Origin: Paludibacteraceae bacterium
Lineage (GTDB): Bacteria > Bacteroidota > Bacteroidia > Bacteroidales > Paludibacteraceae
DNA: 36,950 nucleotides
Reading direction: 5' to 3'
NCBI GenBank assembly: GCA_017478725.1
Contig: JAFVDD010000047.1
Location: 1-36,950 of the forward strand
Of this stretch, positions 8,193-16,500 are shown piece by piece. Position numbers and translations under genes: made by a program. Position 1 is the stretch's first letter. Every line of letters starts with the position of its first letter. The notes beneath the pieces are model-generated. The model did not search any database. It was not told where the DNA came from and was given only the letters and a program-made list of their open reading frames with translations.

Positions 8193-10022
8193 TTAATCCA
8201 GTTTCAGAACGGCGAGGAAGGCTTTCTGCGGCACTTCTACGTTGCCTATCTGCTTCATACGTTTCTTGCCGCGTTTTTGTTTCTCCAGCAGTTTGCGCTT
8301 GCGGCTCACGTCGCCTCCGTAACATTTGGCGAGCACGTCTTTGCGCACCTGCTTGACCGTCTCGCGGGCGATGATCTTCGCGCCGATAGCCGCCTGGATA
8401 GCTATATCGAACTGCTGGCGCGGCAGCAGTTCTTTCAGTTTCTCGCACATGCGGCGGCCGAAATCAACGGCGTTGTCGCGGTGAGTGAGGGTAGAGAGCG
8501 CGTCCACTTGTTCGCCGTTCAAAAGTATGTCCAGTTTGACGAGGTTGGACGGCCGGAATCCGTTCATGTGCCAGTCGAACGATGCGTAGCCCTTGGAAAT
8601 ACTCTTCAGTTTGTCGTAGAAGTCAATCACTATCTCGCCTAACGGCATGTCGAAGAGCAACTCCATGCGGTTGCCGGAGATATACTCCTGTTTGACCAGT
8701 TCGCCGCGTTTGCCGAGACAGAGGGTCATGATCGGGCCGATATAATCGGCTGTGGTGATGACGGAGGCGCGGATATACGGCTCTTCGATGCGGTCGATCT
8801 CCGTGAGGTCAGGCATGCCGGCGGGATTATGCACCTCCACCATGCCGCCGTCTTTGGTATAGACATTGTAAGAGACGTTCGGGACGGTGGTGATGACATC
8901 CATGTCAAACTCGCGGTCCAGACGTTCCTGCACAATCTCCATATGCAGCAGTCCGAGGAATCCGCAGCGGAAACCGAAGCCCAGCGCCATCGAACTCTCC
9001 GGCTGGAAGGTGAGAGAGGCATCGTTCAGTTGCAGTTTCTCCAACGAGGCGCGGAGGTCTTCGTAATCCTCCGTTTCGATGGGATACACGCCTGCAAACA
9101 CCATCGGTTTGGCTTCCTCAAAGCCGTCGATGGCTTTGTCGCACGGACGGGCGACGTGGGTGATTGTGTCACCCACTTTGACCTCGGTGGATGTCTTGAT
9201 ACCCGAGATAATATAGCCTACGTTGCCGGCGGAAATCTCGTTGCGCGGACTCATGTCCAGTTTGAGAATACCTATCTCATCGGCGTCGTACTCTTTGCCG
9301 GTGTTCACAAACCGCACTTTCTCGCCTGTGCGCATCGTGCCGTTCACCACTTTGAAATAGGCGATGATGCCGCGGAAACTATTGAATACGCTGTCAAACA
9401 CCAGACATTGCAGCGGTGCTTTCGGATCGCCTTTCGGCGCCGGGATACGTTCTACTATCGCGTCCAAAATTTCCCTTACTCCTTCGCCCGTCTTGGCGGA
9501 GCAACGGAGAATCTCTTCGCGTTTGCAGCCCAGCAGGTCAATAATCTCGTCTTCTACGCGTTCAGGCATGGCGTTGTCCATGTCGCATTTGTTGAGGACG
9601 GGAATGATTTCCAGGTCGTGTTCGATAGCCATATATAGGTTCGAAATCGTCTGCGCCTGCACGCCCTGCGTGGCATCCACCACCAGCACAGCGCCTTCGC
9701 AAGCCGCAATCGAGCGCGAGACCTCATAGCTGAAATCCACATGCCCCGGAGTGTCAATGAGGTTTAAAGTATATGGGCCATCAGCATTCGGCTTTGAGCC
9801 TTCAGAACTCTGATTTCTGATAGCTGACGGCTGATAACTCATCTGTATGGCATGCGACTTGATGGTGATGCCGCGTTCTTTCTCCAGATCCATGTCGTCC
9901 AGCACCTGGTTTTCCATCTGGCGTACGTCCACCGTGCCGGTGATCTCCAGCATTCGATCCGCCAGCGTACTCTTGCCGTGGTCGATATGTGCTATGATGC
10001 AAAAATTCCGTATCTTATCCAT
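8193..10022 (-). CDS. lepA: Elongation factor 4 (LepA)
   Basis: LepA/EF4 is a ribosome-associated GTPase that affects translation under stress and ribosome biogenesis. The 609-aa product has G1 [15 protein letters not shown] (residues about 11-25), switch I RGITIKSH (about 50-57), G3 DTPGH (91-95) and G4 NKCD, followed by EF-G-like domains. The LepA-specific C-terminus is [25 protein letters not shown]. Between switch I and G3, residues 64-83 ([20 protein letters not shown]) replace what is normally a short hairpin. This stretch is written in 7-bp units (9778-9835) and roughly accounts for the excess over the about 595-600 aa usual for the family. It heads the lepA-nhaD-yqeY-dedA operon. Confidence 0.96.
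   Translation of the reverse strand: MDKIRNFCIIAHIDHGKSTLADRMLEITGTVDVRQMENQVLDDMDLEKERGITIKSHAIQMSYQPSAIRNQSSEGSKPNADGPYTLNLIDTPGHVDFSYEVSRSIAACEGAVLVVDATQGVQAQTISNLYMAIEHDLEIIPVLNKCDMDNAMPERVEDEIIDLLGCKREEILRCSAKTGEGVREILDAIVERIPAPKGDPKAPLQCLVFDSVFNSFRGIIAYFKVVNGTMRTGEKVRFVNTGKEYDADEIGILKLDMSPRNEISAGNVGYIISGIKTSTEVKVGDTITHVARPCDKAIDGFEEAKPMVFAGVYPIETEDYEDLRASLEKLQLNDASLTFQPESSMALGFGFRCGFLGLLHMEIVQERLDREFDMDVITTVPNVSYNVYTKDGGMVEVHNPAGMPDLTEIDRIEEPYIRASVITTADYIGPIMTLCLGKRGELVKQEYISGNRMELLFDMPLGEIVIDFYDKLKSISKGYASFDWHMNGFRPSNLVKLDILLNGEQVDALSTLTHRDNAVDFGRRMCEKLKELLPRQQFDIAIQAAIGAKIIARETVKQVRKDVLAKCYGGDVSRKRKLLEKQKRGKKRMKQIGNVEVPQKAFLAVLKLD
9778..9835 (-). repeat. In-frame heptamer array, CAG type, in lepA
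   Basis: On the coding strand the units are CAGCCGT, CAGCTAT, CAGAAAT, CAGAGTT, CTGAAGG, CTCAAAG, CCGAATG and CTGATGG, decaying away from the CAG form. They encode [19 protein letters not shown] in the G domain, between switch I and the DTPGH motif. Confidence 0.8.
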
Positions 10023-10053
10023 TAAGTCCTACTTATCCAAATTAAATCGGCTA

Positions 10054-10085
10054 CAAAGATACAACTTTTTTTTGACATGTGCAAA
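10054..10085 (-). promoter_or_regulatory. lepA operon promoter
   Basis: On the minus strand, TTTG (plus 10082-10085) and TATCTTTG (plus 10054-10061) are separated by 20 bp, a full Bacteroidetes -33/-7 match about 32 bp before the lepA ATG. Confidence 0.8.
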
Positions 10086-10173
10086 TATAGTTGAATTTTT
10101 ACATTTCAAAATCACGGAATAATATACTATGTATATTATAGGGTGGGGTATGATACGATATTCACCCGACGCG

Positions 10174-10280
10174 ATCCCGATGCGCCCCCGAAGCGGTACT
10201 GACGCTGCGCCGGCTCCGAAGAAAGCCCGATGTGAACACGAAGCGGCCTCGGCTCTGATAAAAGCCCGATGTGAGCCTGT
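10174..10280. repeat. Degenerate direct repeats in the lepA-korA intergenic region
   Basis: Within the 354-bp lepA-korA gap, CCCGATGyG...CGAAGCGG recurs at about 10177-10196, 10227-10246 and, partially, 10266-10275. A longer pair reads CGGCTCCGAAGAAAGCCCGA (from 10211) and CGGCTCTGATAAAAGCCCGA (from 10250), offset 39 bp, each followed by TGTGA. I see no open frame or known RNA here. The rest of the gap holds the two divergent promoters. Confidence 0.6.
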
Positions 10281-10313
10281 CTGTCCTTAAAAAAAGATTT
10301 TTCTCCGTTTGCG

Positions 10314-10345
10314 CTTGCGTATGTGCAAAAAATGTATTATCTTTG
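10314..10345 (+). promoter_or_regulatory. korAB promoter
   Basis: TATCTTTG at 10338-10345 is a perfect -7 box. CTTG at 10314-10317 gives a 20-bp spacer; a TTTG at 10308-10311 is 26 bp away. The tonB promoter at 28147-28178 has the same CTTG-at-20 arrangement. Confidence 0.7.
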
Positions 10346-10376
10346 CAGTCGCATTTAATACCAAACATCAATAAAG

Positions 10377-12299
10377 GTGAAAAACATTGTAGTTCGATTT
10401 TGCGGAGACTCGGGCGACGGCATGCAGCTGACGGGTAATATGTTTGCACAGCTGGCAGCCGAAATGGGCAACGAGATCTCCACTCTGCCGGATTTTCCCG
10501 CGGAGATTCGTGCGCCGCAAGGTACGTTAGGCGGCGTGAGTGCTTTCCAAGTAGAGTTGGGACATGAGGTTTATACCTCGGGTGACAAAGCGGATGTGGT
10601 GGTAGCAATGAACGCTGCCGCGCTGAAAGTGTGTACGTTAGGTTCGCATTTCAACCATCCGCAGGCGCATTTTGACGAGGAGTTTTCGTTGTACCACAGG
10701 CACGCGATAGTGATTGTCGATACGGACTCGCTGAGCGACAAAGACTTGGAGAAGGCGCAATTCCACACCTCCAACCCCTTTGAGGAACTCGGCATTCCCG
10801 AGACCGTGCAGATCGTGCCGGTGGCGCTGACAACGCTGACCAAAGAGGCGCTGAAGCCATCAGCCGTCAGCCATCAGCCGTCAGAAAAAGCCGAAAGCTC
10901 TTTTAATTTGGACAACAAAGCCGTGCTCAAATGCCGCAACATGTTTGCGCTGGGGCTGATTTATTGGCTGTTCGACGAGCCGATGGAGAAAGCTATTCAT
11001 CTGCTGGAGGAGAAATTCAAAAAGAAACCGGCACTGGTGGCACCGAACACCAAAGTGATGGTGGACGGCTACAACTACGGGCAGAACCTTGCGCTCAATG
11101 TACAGCAAGTGCATATTGAGGAGCCATCAGCTATCAGCCATCAGAATTCAGCTGAAAGCTCTTATACCTCTATTGCCGGCAACAAAGCGACGGCGTGGGG
11201 ACTGATAGCAGCGGCGGAGAAAGCAGGCAAACGGTTGTTCCTCGGTTCGTATCCTATCACGCCGGCTACGGATATCCTGCATGAACTGGCGGCGCGCAAA
11301 GACATGAACGTTATGGCTATTCAGGCGGAGGACGAGATAGCGGGCGTCTGCACGGCTATCGGCGCCGCTTTTGCAGGTGATCTGGCTTGCACAAGCACTT
11401 CCGGTCCCGGCCTGAGCCTCAAATCCGAGGCTATCGGCCTGGCTGTCATGGCGGAGTTGCCGTTGGTGGTGATAGACGTGCAGCGCGGCGGTCCGAGTAC
11501 GGGTCTTCCTACCAAGACGGAGCAGACGGATTTGCTGCAAGCCCTGTATGGCCGCAACGGCGAGTGTCCGGCGGTAGTGATTGCCGCTTCTTCGTCCGCC
11601 AACTGCTTCGATTTTGCCTACGAGGCATGCAGGATTGCGCTGGAGAATATGACGCCTGTCATACTGATGACCGACACCTATCTGGCGAACGGAACCGCCC
11701 TCTGGCGTATTCCCAAGCTGGCTGAGTTGCCGGAGATAAAGCCGCAAGGCGTGCCCGAAGAACTGAAGGGGCATTACAACCCTGCTCTGCGCGACGAACG
11801 CGGCGTACGCTATTGGGCTTTTCCCGGAATGGAGGGGTATGAGCACCGCAATATAGGTCTGGAGCGTGACGCAACGCGAGGCACGATCTCCACCAACCCC
11901 GAGAACCATGAGCAGATGGTCCTTGCCCGCAAGCACAAGATAGAGCAGATCGCGGACCGCATTCCAGACCTGAAGGTGATGAAGGCGCATGGCGAACAGC
12001 GAATGGACGAATGTCTGCTGGTCGGCTGGGGCAGTACAGAAGGGCACCTGCATGCTGCGGCGAACGAGCTGGGCTGCGATCTGGCGCAGTTCAATTATAT
12101 CTGCCCGCTGCCGAAGAACACGCATGAGGTGCTCAGCCGTTACCAACGGATTATCGTCTGCGAACTCAACACCGGCCAGTTTGCCGCCTATCTGCGTTCA
12201 CAGTTCCCGGATATCCAGATAGAACAATACAACGAGATTCAGGGGCAGCCGTTTGCGGTTGAAAGGATAGTCAACTTTGTTAAATCTATAGTCGATTAG
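10377..12299 (+). CDS. korA: 2-oxoacid:ferredoxin oxidoreductase alpha subunit (KorA-like, fused gamma-alpha)
   Basis: With KorB it would oxidatively decarboxylate a 2-oxoacid, probably 2-oxoglutarate, to the acyl-CoA while reducing ferredoxin. The N-terminal gamma domain starts VVRFCGDSGDGMQLTGNMFAQ and contains FPAEIRAPQGTLGGVSAFQV. The alpha domain contains GSYPITPATDILHEL, QAEDEIAGVCTAIGAAFAG, TSTSGPGLSLKSEAIGLA and QRGGPSTGLPTKTEQTDL. The start is a GTG, with the promoter 32 bp upstream. At 640 aa it is longer than I expect. Two stretches of 7-bp units lie at residues about 160-175 (KPSAVSHQPSEKAES) and 249-262 (EPSAISHQNSAESS), in the linker between the gamma and alpha domains. The substrate is inferred from family resemblance; other 2-oxoacids are possible. 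Confidence 0.92.
   Translation: MKNIVVRFCGDSGDGMQLTGNMFAQLAAEMGNEISTLPDFPAEIRAPQGTLGGVSAFQVELGHEVYTSGDKADVVVAMNAAALKVCTLGSHFNHPQAHFDEEFSLYHRHAIVIVDTDSLSDKDLEKAQFHTSNPFEELGIPETVQIVPVALTTLTKEALKPSAVSHQPSEKAESSFNLDNKAVLKCRNMFALGLIYWLFDEPMEKAIHLLEEKFKKKPALVAPNTKVMVDGYNYGQNLALNVQQVHIEEPSAISHQNSAESSYTSIAGNKATAWGLIAAAEKAGKRLFLGSYPITPATDILHELAARKDMNVMAIQAEDEIAGVCTAIGAAFAGDLACTSTSGPGLSLKSEAIGLAVMAELPLVVIDVQRGGPSTGLPTKTEQTDLLQALYGRNGECPAVVIAASSSANCFDFAYEACRIALENMTPVILMTDTYLANGTALWRIPKLAELPEIKPQGVPEELKGHYNPALRDERGVRYWAFPGMEGYEHRNIGLERDATRGTISTNPENHEQMVLARKHKIEQIADRIPDLKVMKAHGEQRMDECLLVGWGSTEGHLHAAANELGCDLAQFNYICPLPKNTHEVLSRYQRIIVCELNTGQFAAYLRSQFPDIQIEQYNEIQGQPFAVERIVNFVKSIVD
10855..10901 (+). repeat. 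In-frame heptamer array, CAG type, korA copy 1
   Basis: Units CCATCAG, CCGTCAG, CCATCAG and CCGTCAG follow in perfect register, then AAAAAGCCGAAAGCTCTT. The peptide is KPSAVSHQPSEKAESS. The flank GCYGAAAGCTCTT is shared with the second korA copy. Confidence 0.85.
11122..11161 (+). repeat. In-frame heptamer array, CAG type, korA copy 2
   Basis: Units CCATCAG, CTATCAG, CCATCAG and AATTCAG are followed by CTGAAAGCTCTT. The peptide is EPSAISHQNSAESS. Unit and right flank match copy 1, located about 260 bp upstream. Confidence 0.85.
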
Positions 12300-12333
12300 T
12301 CATATAGTCAACTAGTCAAATAGTAATCTAGTA
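12288..12333 (+). repeat. Junction array between korA and korB (TAGTCAA type)
   Basis: Runs of TAGTCGA, TTAGTCA, TATAGTCAA, CTAGTCAA, ATAGTAAT and CTAGTA span the end of korA and almost all of the 40-bp gap to korB. The korA stop (TAG, 12297-12299) is itself part of a unit. Confidence 0.7.
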
Positions 12334-12339
12334 TAAAGT

Positions 12340-13407
12340 ATGGAAGCATCTCAATTCAAATCGGACCAATACGTACGTTTCTGTCCCGGCTGCGGCGACC
12401 ACGCTATCTGTATGGCGCTTCAGAAAGCTATGGCGCAGACAGGCATCCCCACCCACCAGGTGGCGGTAATAAGTGGTATCGGTTGTTCCAGCCGCATGCC
12501 GCACTACCTGAACACGTACGGTTTCAATACCATACACGGTCGCGGCGGCGCTATTGCTACGGGCGTCAAGACTTCACACCCCGAACTGACTGTCTGGCAG
12601 ATGAGCGGCGACGGCGACTGTCTGGCTATCGGCGGCAACCATTTCATCCATGAGATCCGCCGTAACGTCGATCTCAATGTGTGTATGTTCAACAACCGCA
12701 TCTACGGTTTGACCAAAGGCCAGTATTCGCCTACCAGCCCGAAGGGCTTTGTGAGCAAGTCGTCGCCTTTCGGCACCGTGGAGCGTCCGTTCGTGCCTGC
12801 CGAACTGGTACTGGGCGCGCGTGGCACATTTTTCGCCCGCACACTGGATGTGGATGTGCCTACGACTGTCGATTGCCTTGTGGCTGCGCAGCAACATAAA
12901 GGCTGCTCGATAGTGGAGTGTCTGGTCAACTGCGTGATTTTCAACAACGGTACCCACGCGTGGATAGCCGACCGCGAGCAGCGCGCCGAACATTCTATTA
13001 TTTTGAAGCACGGCGAGAAGATGATCTTCGGCAAGAACAACGACAAGGGATTAGCTATCAGCTTTCAGCCGTCAGATCTCAGTCTTCAGCTCATTGTAGT
13101 GCCGGCGGATGACGAGCGTGTGCTGGTGCATGACGCGCATCGTCAGGATCCGACCCTCCACCGCCTGCTCGCCCTGATGGGGCAAGAGAGGAATCTGGAG
13201 GTAATGGCGAATGGCGAAAAGCAAGAGGACGAAAGTCAACTGCCTATCGCCTTGGGTGTCATCCGCGACGTAGAGGCAGAGACCTACGACCAGGCGGTCA
13301 ACCGCCAGATAGCCGAGGTGCGCGGGAAAGCCAAGGCGCAGAACTTTGACCAACTGACCGCCACACTGGAGCAGTGGACGTCGCGTTCGGCAATCGGGTC
13401 GCTTTGA
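12340..13407 (+). CDS. korB: 2-oxoacid:ferredoxin oxidoreductase beta subunit (KorB-like)
   Basis: This is the thiamine-pyrophosphate-binding subunit that pairs with KorA. It opens with YVRFCPGCGDHAICMALQKA, the usual beta-subunit start. The conserved GIGCSSRMPHYLNTYGF and HGRGGAIATG follow, then the TPP/Mg motif GDGDCLAIGGNHFIHEIRRN and NNRIYGLTKGQYSPTSPKG. At 355 aa it appears longer than typical homologues. The extra residues coincide with a CAG-type array (residues about 237-251, GLAISFQPSDLSLQL) and an AATGGCG-type array (about 288-296, MANGEKQ). It lies 40 bp after korA with no separate promoter. Three hairpins follow its TGA. Confidence 0.94.
   Translation: MEASQFKSDQYVRFCPGCGDHAICMALQKAMAQTGIPTHQVAVISGIGCSSRMPHYLNTYGFNTIHGRGGAIATGVKTSHPELTVWQMSGDGDCLAIGGNHFIHEIRRNVDLNVCMFNNRIYGLTKGQYSPTSPKGFVSKSSPFGTVERPFVPAELVLGARGTFFARTLDVDVPTTVDCLVAAQQHKGCSIVECLVNCVIFNNGTHAWIADREQRAEHSIILKHGEKMIFGKNNDKGLAISFQPSDLSLQLIVVPADDERVLVHDAHRQDPTLHRLLALMGQERNLEVMANGEKQEDESQLPIALGVIRDVEAETYDQAVNRQIAEVRGKAKAQNFDQLTATLEQWTSRSAIGSL
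13051..13093 (+). repeat. In-frame heptamer array, CAG type, in korB
   Basis: Units TATCAGC, TTTCAGC, CGTCAGA, TCTCAGT and CTTCAGC encode LAISFQPSDLSLQL in the C-terminal third of KorB. These units are more diverged than the korA copies but keep the 7-bp TCAG period. Confidence 0.8.
13202..13224 (+). repeat. In-frame heptamer array, AATGGCG type, in korB
   Basis: Two perfect AATGGCG units (after GAGGT) and a decayed AAAAGCA unit encode MANGEKQ. The unit matches the murC stretch at 1635-1672. Confidence 0.55.
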
Positions 13408-13439
13408 CTGACCGCCGCGCGGTCATTAGGGCGACCGAT
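13393..13439 (+). terminator. Nested hairpin over the korB stop codon
   Basis: ATCGGgTCGC (13393-13402) pairs with GCGACCGAT (13431-13439) with one bulged G. It encloses a perfect inner hairpin TGACCGC-CGC-GCGGTCA (13409-13425). The korB TGA (13405-13407) is inside the outer loop. No T-run follows, so a structural or RNA-stability role is as likely as termination. Confidence 0.45.
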
Positions 13440-13450
13440 GCCTTCGCTCT

Positions 13451-13474
13451 CCCCACGAATTAAAATTCGCGGGG
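13451..13474. terminator. Second hairpin after korB
   Basis: CCCCaCGAATT (13451-13461) and AATTCGcGGGG (13464-13474) form an 11-position stem with one A-C mismatch. The loop would be very small unless the innermost A-T pairs open. Confidence 0.4.
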
Positions 13475-13482
13475 GCCCCAAT

Positions 13483-13521
13483 TACAAAAATTGCGAAGCT
13501 TTTAGCCTCGCAATTTTTGTA
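13483..13521. terminator. Bidirectional terminator between korB and the giant gene
   Basis: TACAAAAATTGCGA (13483-13496) pairs perfectly with TCGCAATTTTTGTA (13508-13521), a 14-bp stem with an 11-nt loop. Each strand has ATTTTTGT in its 3' arm. It lies between convergent genes and would serve both. Confidence 0.75.
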
Positions 13522-13529
13522 CATTTTAG

Positions 13530-13550
13530 AATTCACAATTCTCAATTCTC
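13530..13550 (-). repeat. Junction heptamer array overlapping the giant-gene stop (AATTCTC type)
   Basis: The plus strand reads AATTCAC, AATTCTC, AATTCTC. The stop codon of the minus-strand giant gene (13542-13544) lies inside it, and the array supplies the last residues (EN) of the protein. Confidence 0.7.
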
Positions 13551-16500
13551 CTCGTCCTTCACCTTGATACCCTGCTGGTTGTACAGACGGCCGTTCTTGC
13601 GGATATACATTTGTCCGTCGCGGATGAATTTCTCGGCAGACTGACCGTTATTCCTGTCATCTTCTACCTGGTCAATCGCGGTGTGAGGAATCTCGGTCGC
13701 TATCACGGTCAGATAGAGCGTGAACGTAGAGTCGCAGCCGTGTACCGAGGTATAGGTGACGGTCAGCGTGGTGTCGCCTGCTGCTATCTCGCTCAGCTCA
13801 ATATTCTGCCAGATAACGGAATCTCCCTGATTGATAGTCTGGTAGGCTGTCACGCGCGATGCCGGCATGATATAAACGACAAGGTGTACAATCGAGTCAC
13901 CGCCGTAGATATTCTTCTCGCTGACAAGCACATCCTCTTCTTTGCTGCGGCGGTAGGTCTTGCCTTCATATACAATCCTGTCGCCGGCGCAGCCGTAGAT
14001 AGTGTCGTTGCCGTAGGTGGTGATCATCGGCAGCACACTCAGGTGGAGTGTATAGGTGGAGTCACAATCGTTGACTGTCCGGTATTCGGCTACCAGTGTG
14101 GTGTCGCCTTCGGGCAACTGACCGATAGCTATACCCTGCCAGATGTCGTACATGCCCGCGTGAATCTCCATGCTGTCCGTGAAGCTGTAAACAGGGTGAA
14201 CACTTACCGTGAGGCGCACAATCGAGTCACCTCCCTGGTCGTTCTTCTCGCTGAGCAGCACTTCGGTTTCGGTTGCGTCGTTGTACCAAACACCTTCAAA
14301 CTCAATGCTGTCGCCCTCGCAGATAGCAGCCGCATAATCGCCGTAGGTGGGAGCCGGAGCCAGCACTGTAACCTCAACCGTAAAGACGGTAGGCAGATAG
14401 TAGATATTATCCTCCGGCGTGAAGATGACGTCCATTTCGTGGGTGCCTATTCCCGGAACGGTGTCGGGTTTAGCCCAAGCGAACGTACCAGCCACCTCTG
14501 CAACGCCATTCGTGAGTTGCGACTCGCTCAGCGGCTGACCAAAGACGATAGATGTAGCTTCCGGCTTGACGGTGATAACAGGCTCTACCGGCTCGATATT
14601 CTGTACCTCTATCTGGCGTACTACAGGTTCGGCAGCTGCGTTATGTTCGTCGCCAGCCTGCGTAGCTGTGATAGTCACAACGCCCGGAGCCACTGCATGC
14701 AGCACATTGCCCTCAATATAAGCTATTTGCTCATCCGAACAGGTGTAGCTTACCTCCAGACCGGAAGTGGCTGTGGCTGTGAAGGTATGTGTGCCGTTGA
14801 GCACCATCGGAGCCAGCTCTTCCATCCACTCGATCGTTTGCGGGCGTTTGTCGGTTGTGACGGCCACATAGAGGATAGCCGGTGTGTAATTGTCGGTGTC
14901 ATCCGGAGTGAAGGTGGCTTCGTATTCAACTGTACCTACCTCGGGTTGCTCATTCGGATTCGACCATGCGAACACACCTGTGGTATTGGTCTCGCCGCCC
15001 GTTATTTCAGCCTCTCCCAGCGTCTGTCCATAAACCAGCCTGCCGGCCGCAGGAGCAACGATGACCACAGCCTCTGCTTTGCCGATCTCCGTATAGATAG
15101 GTCCGAATACCTCGCTGTCGGTATGGTTGGCATCGCCGATGAGTTGGTAATAAACAGTATATTCGCCTGCATTGAGAGCTGTCGGCACCAGCGTGCTCCA
15201 TTCGCCCTCTTCGCCGAGCCGGTAGTAGATGGCGCCATCGGCTGTCTCGCCGGCGTTCACCAGCGCCTGTGCCTCGCCGGTATAGATGAGGCTGCTGAGG
15301 GCTGAAGGCTGAACGCTGACGGCTGCCACGGCTTTGTTAACCGTCACAACCACTACGGTCTCAATAGCCTCATAGTTGTTGGCGTCAGCCGGCAGGAACA
15401 AAACCGCCATCGCATGGCTGCCTACCTCCGGCAGCGTGTCCGGCGCAGCCCAAACAAACGTACCTTCTACGGTAGCCTCGCCGCTCATAACGGACTCGCC
15501 GAGCGTCTGACCGTACTGGATGGCTGTAGCCGCAGGCTCCACTGTAATGGCCGGTGTGGCTTTGGCTACGGTCAGGCTAACCTCTATCTTGACTACGGCG
15601 TACAGTTCCAGGTCTTCCGGCGTGAAGAGCACGGGGTAGGTGTGTGTGCCGGCCTGTGCTACGGAGTCCGGATTAGCCCATGCGAACGAACCTGCTACGG
15701 AAGCCGCACCGCCTTGCAGCGCTACCTCCGACAGTGTGATGCCATACACTGCGTTTTCGGCTACAGCAACAGGCATTTCCTCTATTCGTGCCAGCACGTT
15801 GATGACGGTCACGGTAACTGTACCCTCTACGCTGTTGTAGTTGGCGTCAGCCGGCGTGAAGACTACGGTGCGCTCATAGGTGCCCGGACGGAGACGGTTC
15901 TCCGTGGGGTTCTTCCATGTGAACTCACCCTCTACATTGGCTTCGCCGTTCTTGAGCTCGGAGTCACCCAGGCTCTGGGCAATCGTGATATCGGTAGCCG
16001 TCGGCCAAGTGGTTACCACCGGAGTGGCTTTCTCCACACGCAGGCTGACCAGCTTGGTGCTGGCAGCGTAGATGCCGCTCTGCTCCGGCGTGAAGACTAC
16101 ATTATAGCTTTGCGTACCAGCAGCAGGTTTGGTTTCCGGATTCTCCCATGCGAACGAACCTTCCACAGTAGCCTCGCCGTCACTTAGAGCGGACTCACCG
16201 AGCGTCTGGCCATAAACGATAGTTGCTGCGGTAGGTGCTGTGGTGATCGTGGTGGCTACTTTATGGAGGACAATAGTCTTCTCTACAGCCGGAGCAGCAT
16301 CGTATTTCTCGTTGCCTTCCTGGGTGGCAGTGATGGTTACTGTGCCGCCGCTGACGATCACCAGACGGCCGTCCTCGACGTAAGCCACGGCGCTATCCGA
16401 GGTGAGGAATGTTACCTCCAAACCGCTGGAAGCGGTAGCCGCAACGGCAATCTCGTCGGTAGTCTGTGCCTCTGCGGGCAACTCAAAGTCGTTGATCGAC

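Noticed and set aside
10162-10608. Minus-strand open frame across the lepA-korA gap
   Set aside because: It overlaps the start of korA and the korA promoter, and its sequence resembles no protein family.
11148-12146. 332-codon open frame opposite korA
   Set aside because: It lies wholly inside the korA alpha domain on the other strand and has no family resemblance.
13611-15305. 564-codon plus-strand open frame opposite the end of the giant gene
   Set aside because: It is antisense to a protein with clear repeated domains and has no recognisable domains itself. Similar codon use along the repeats keeps the opposite frame open.
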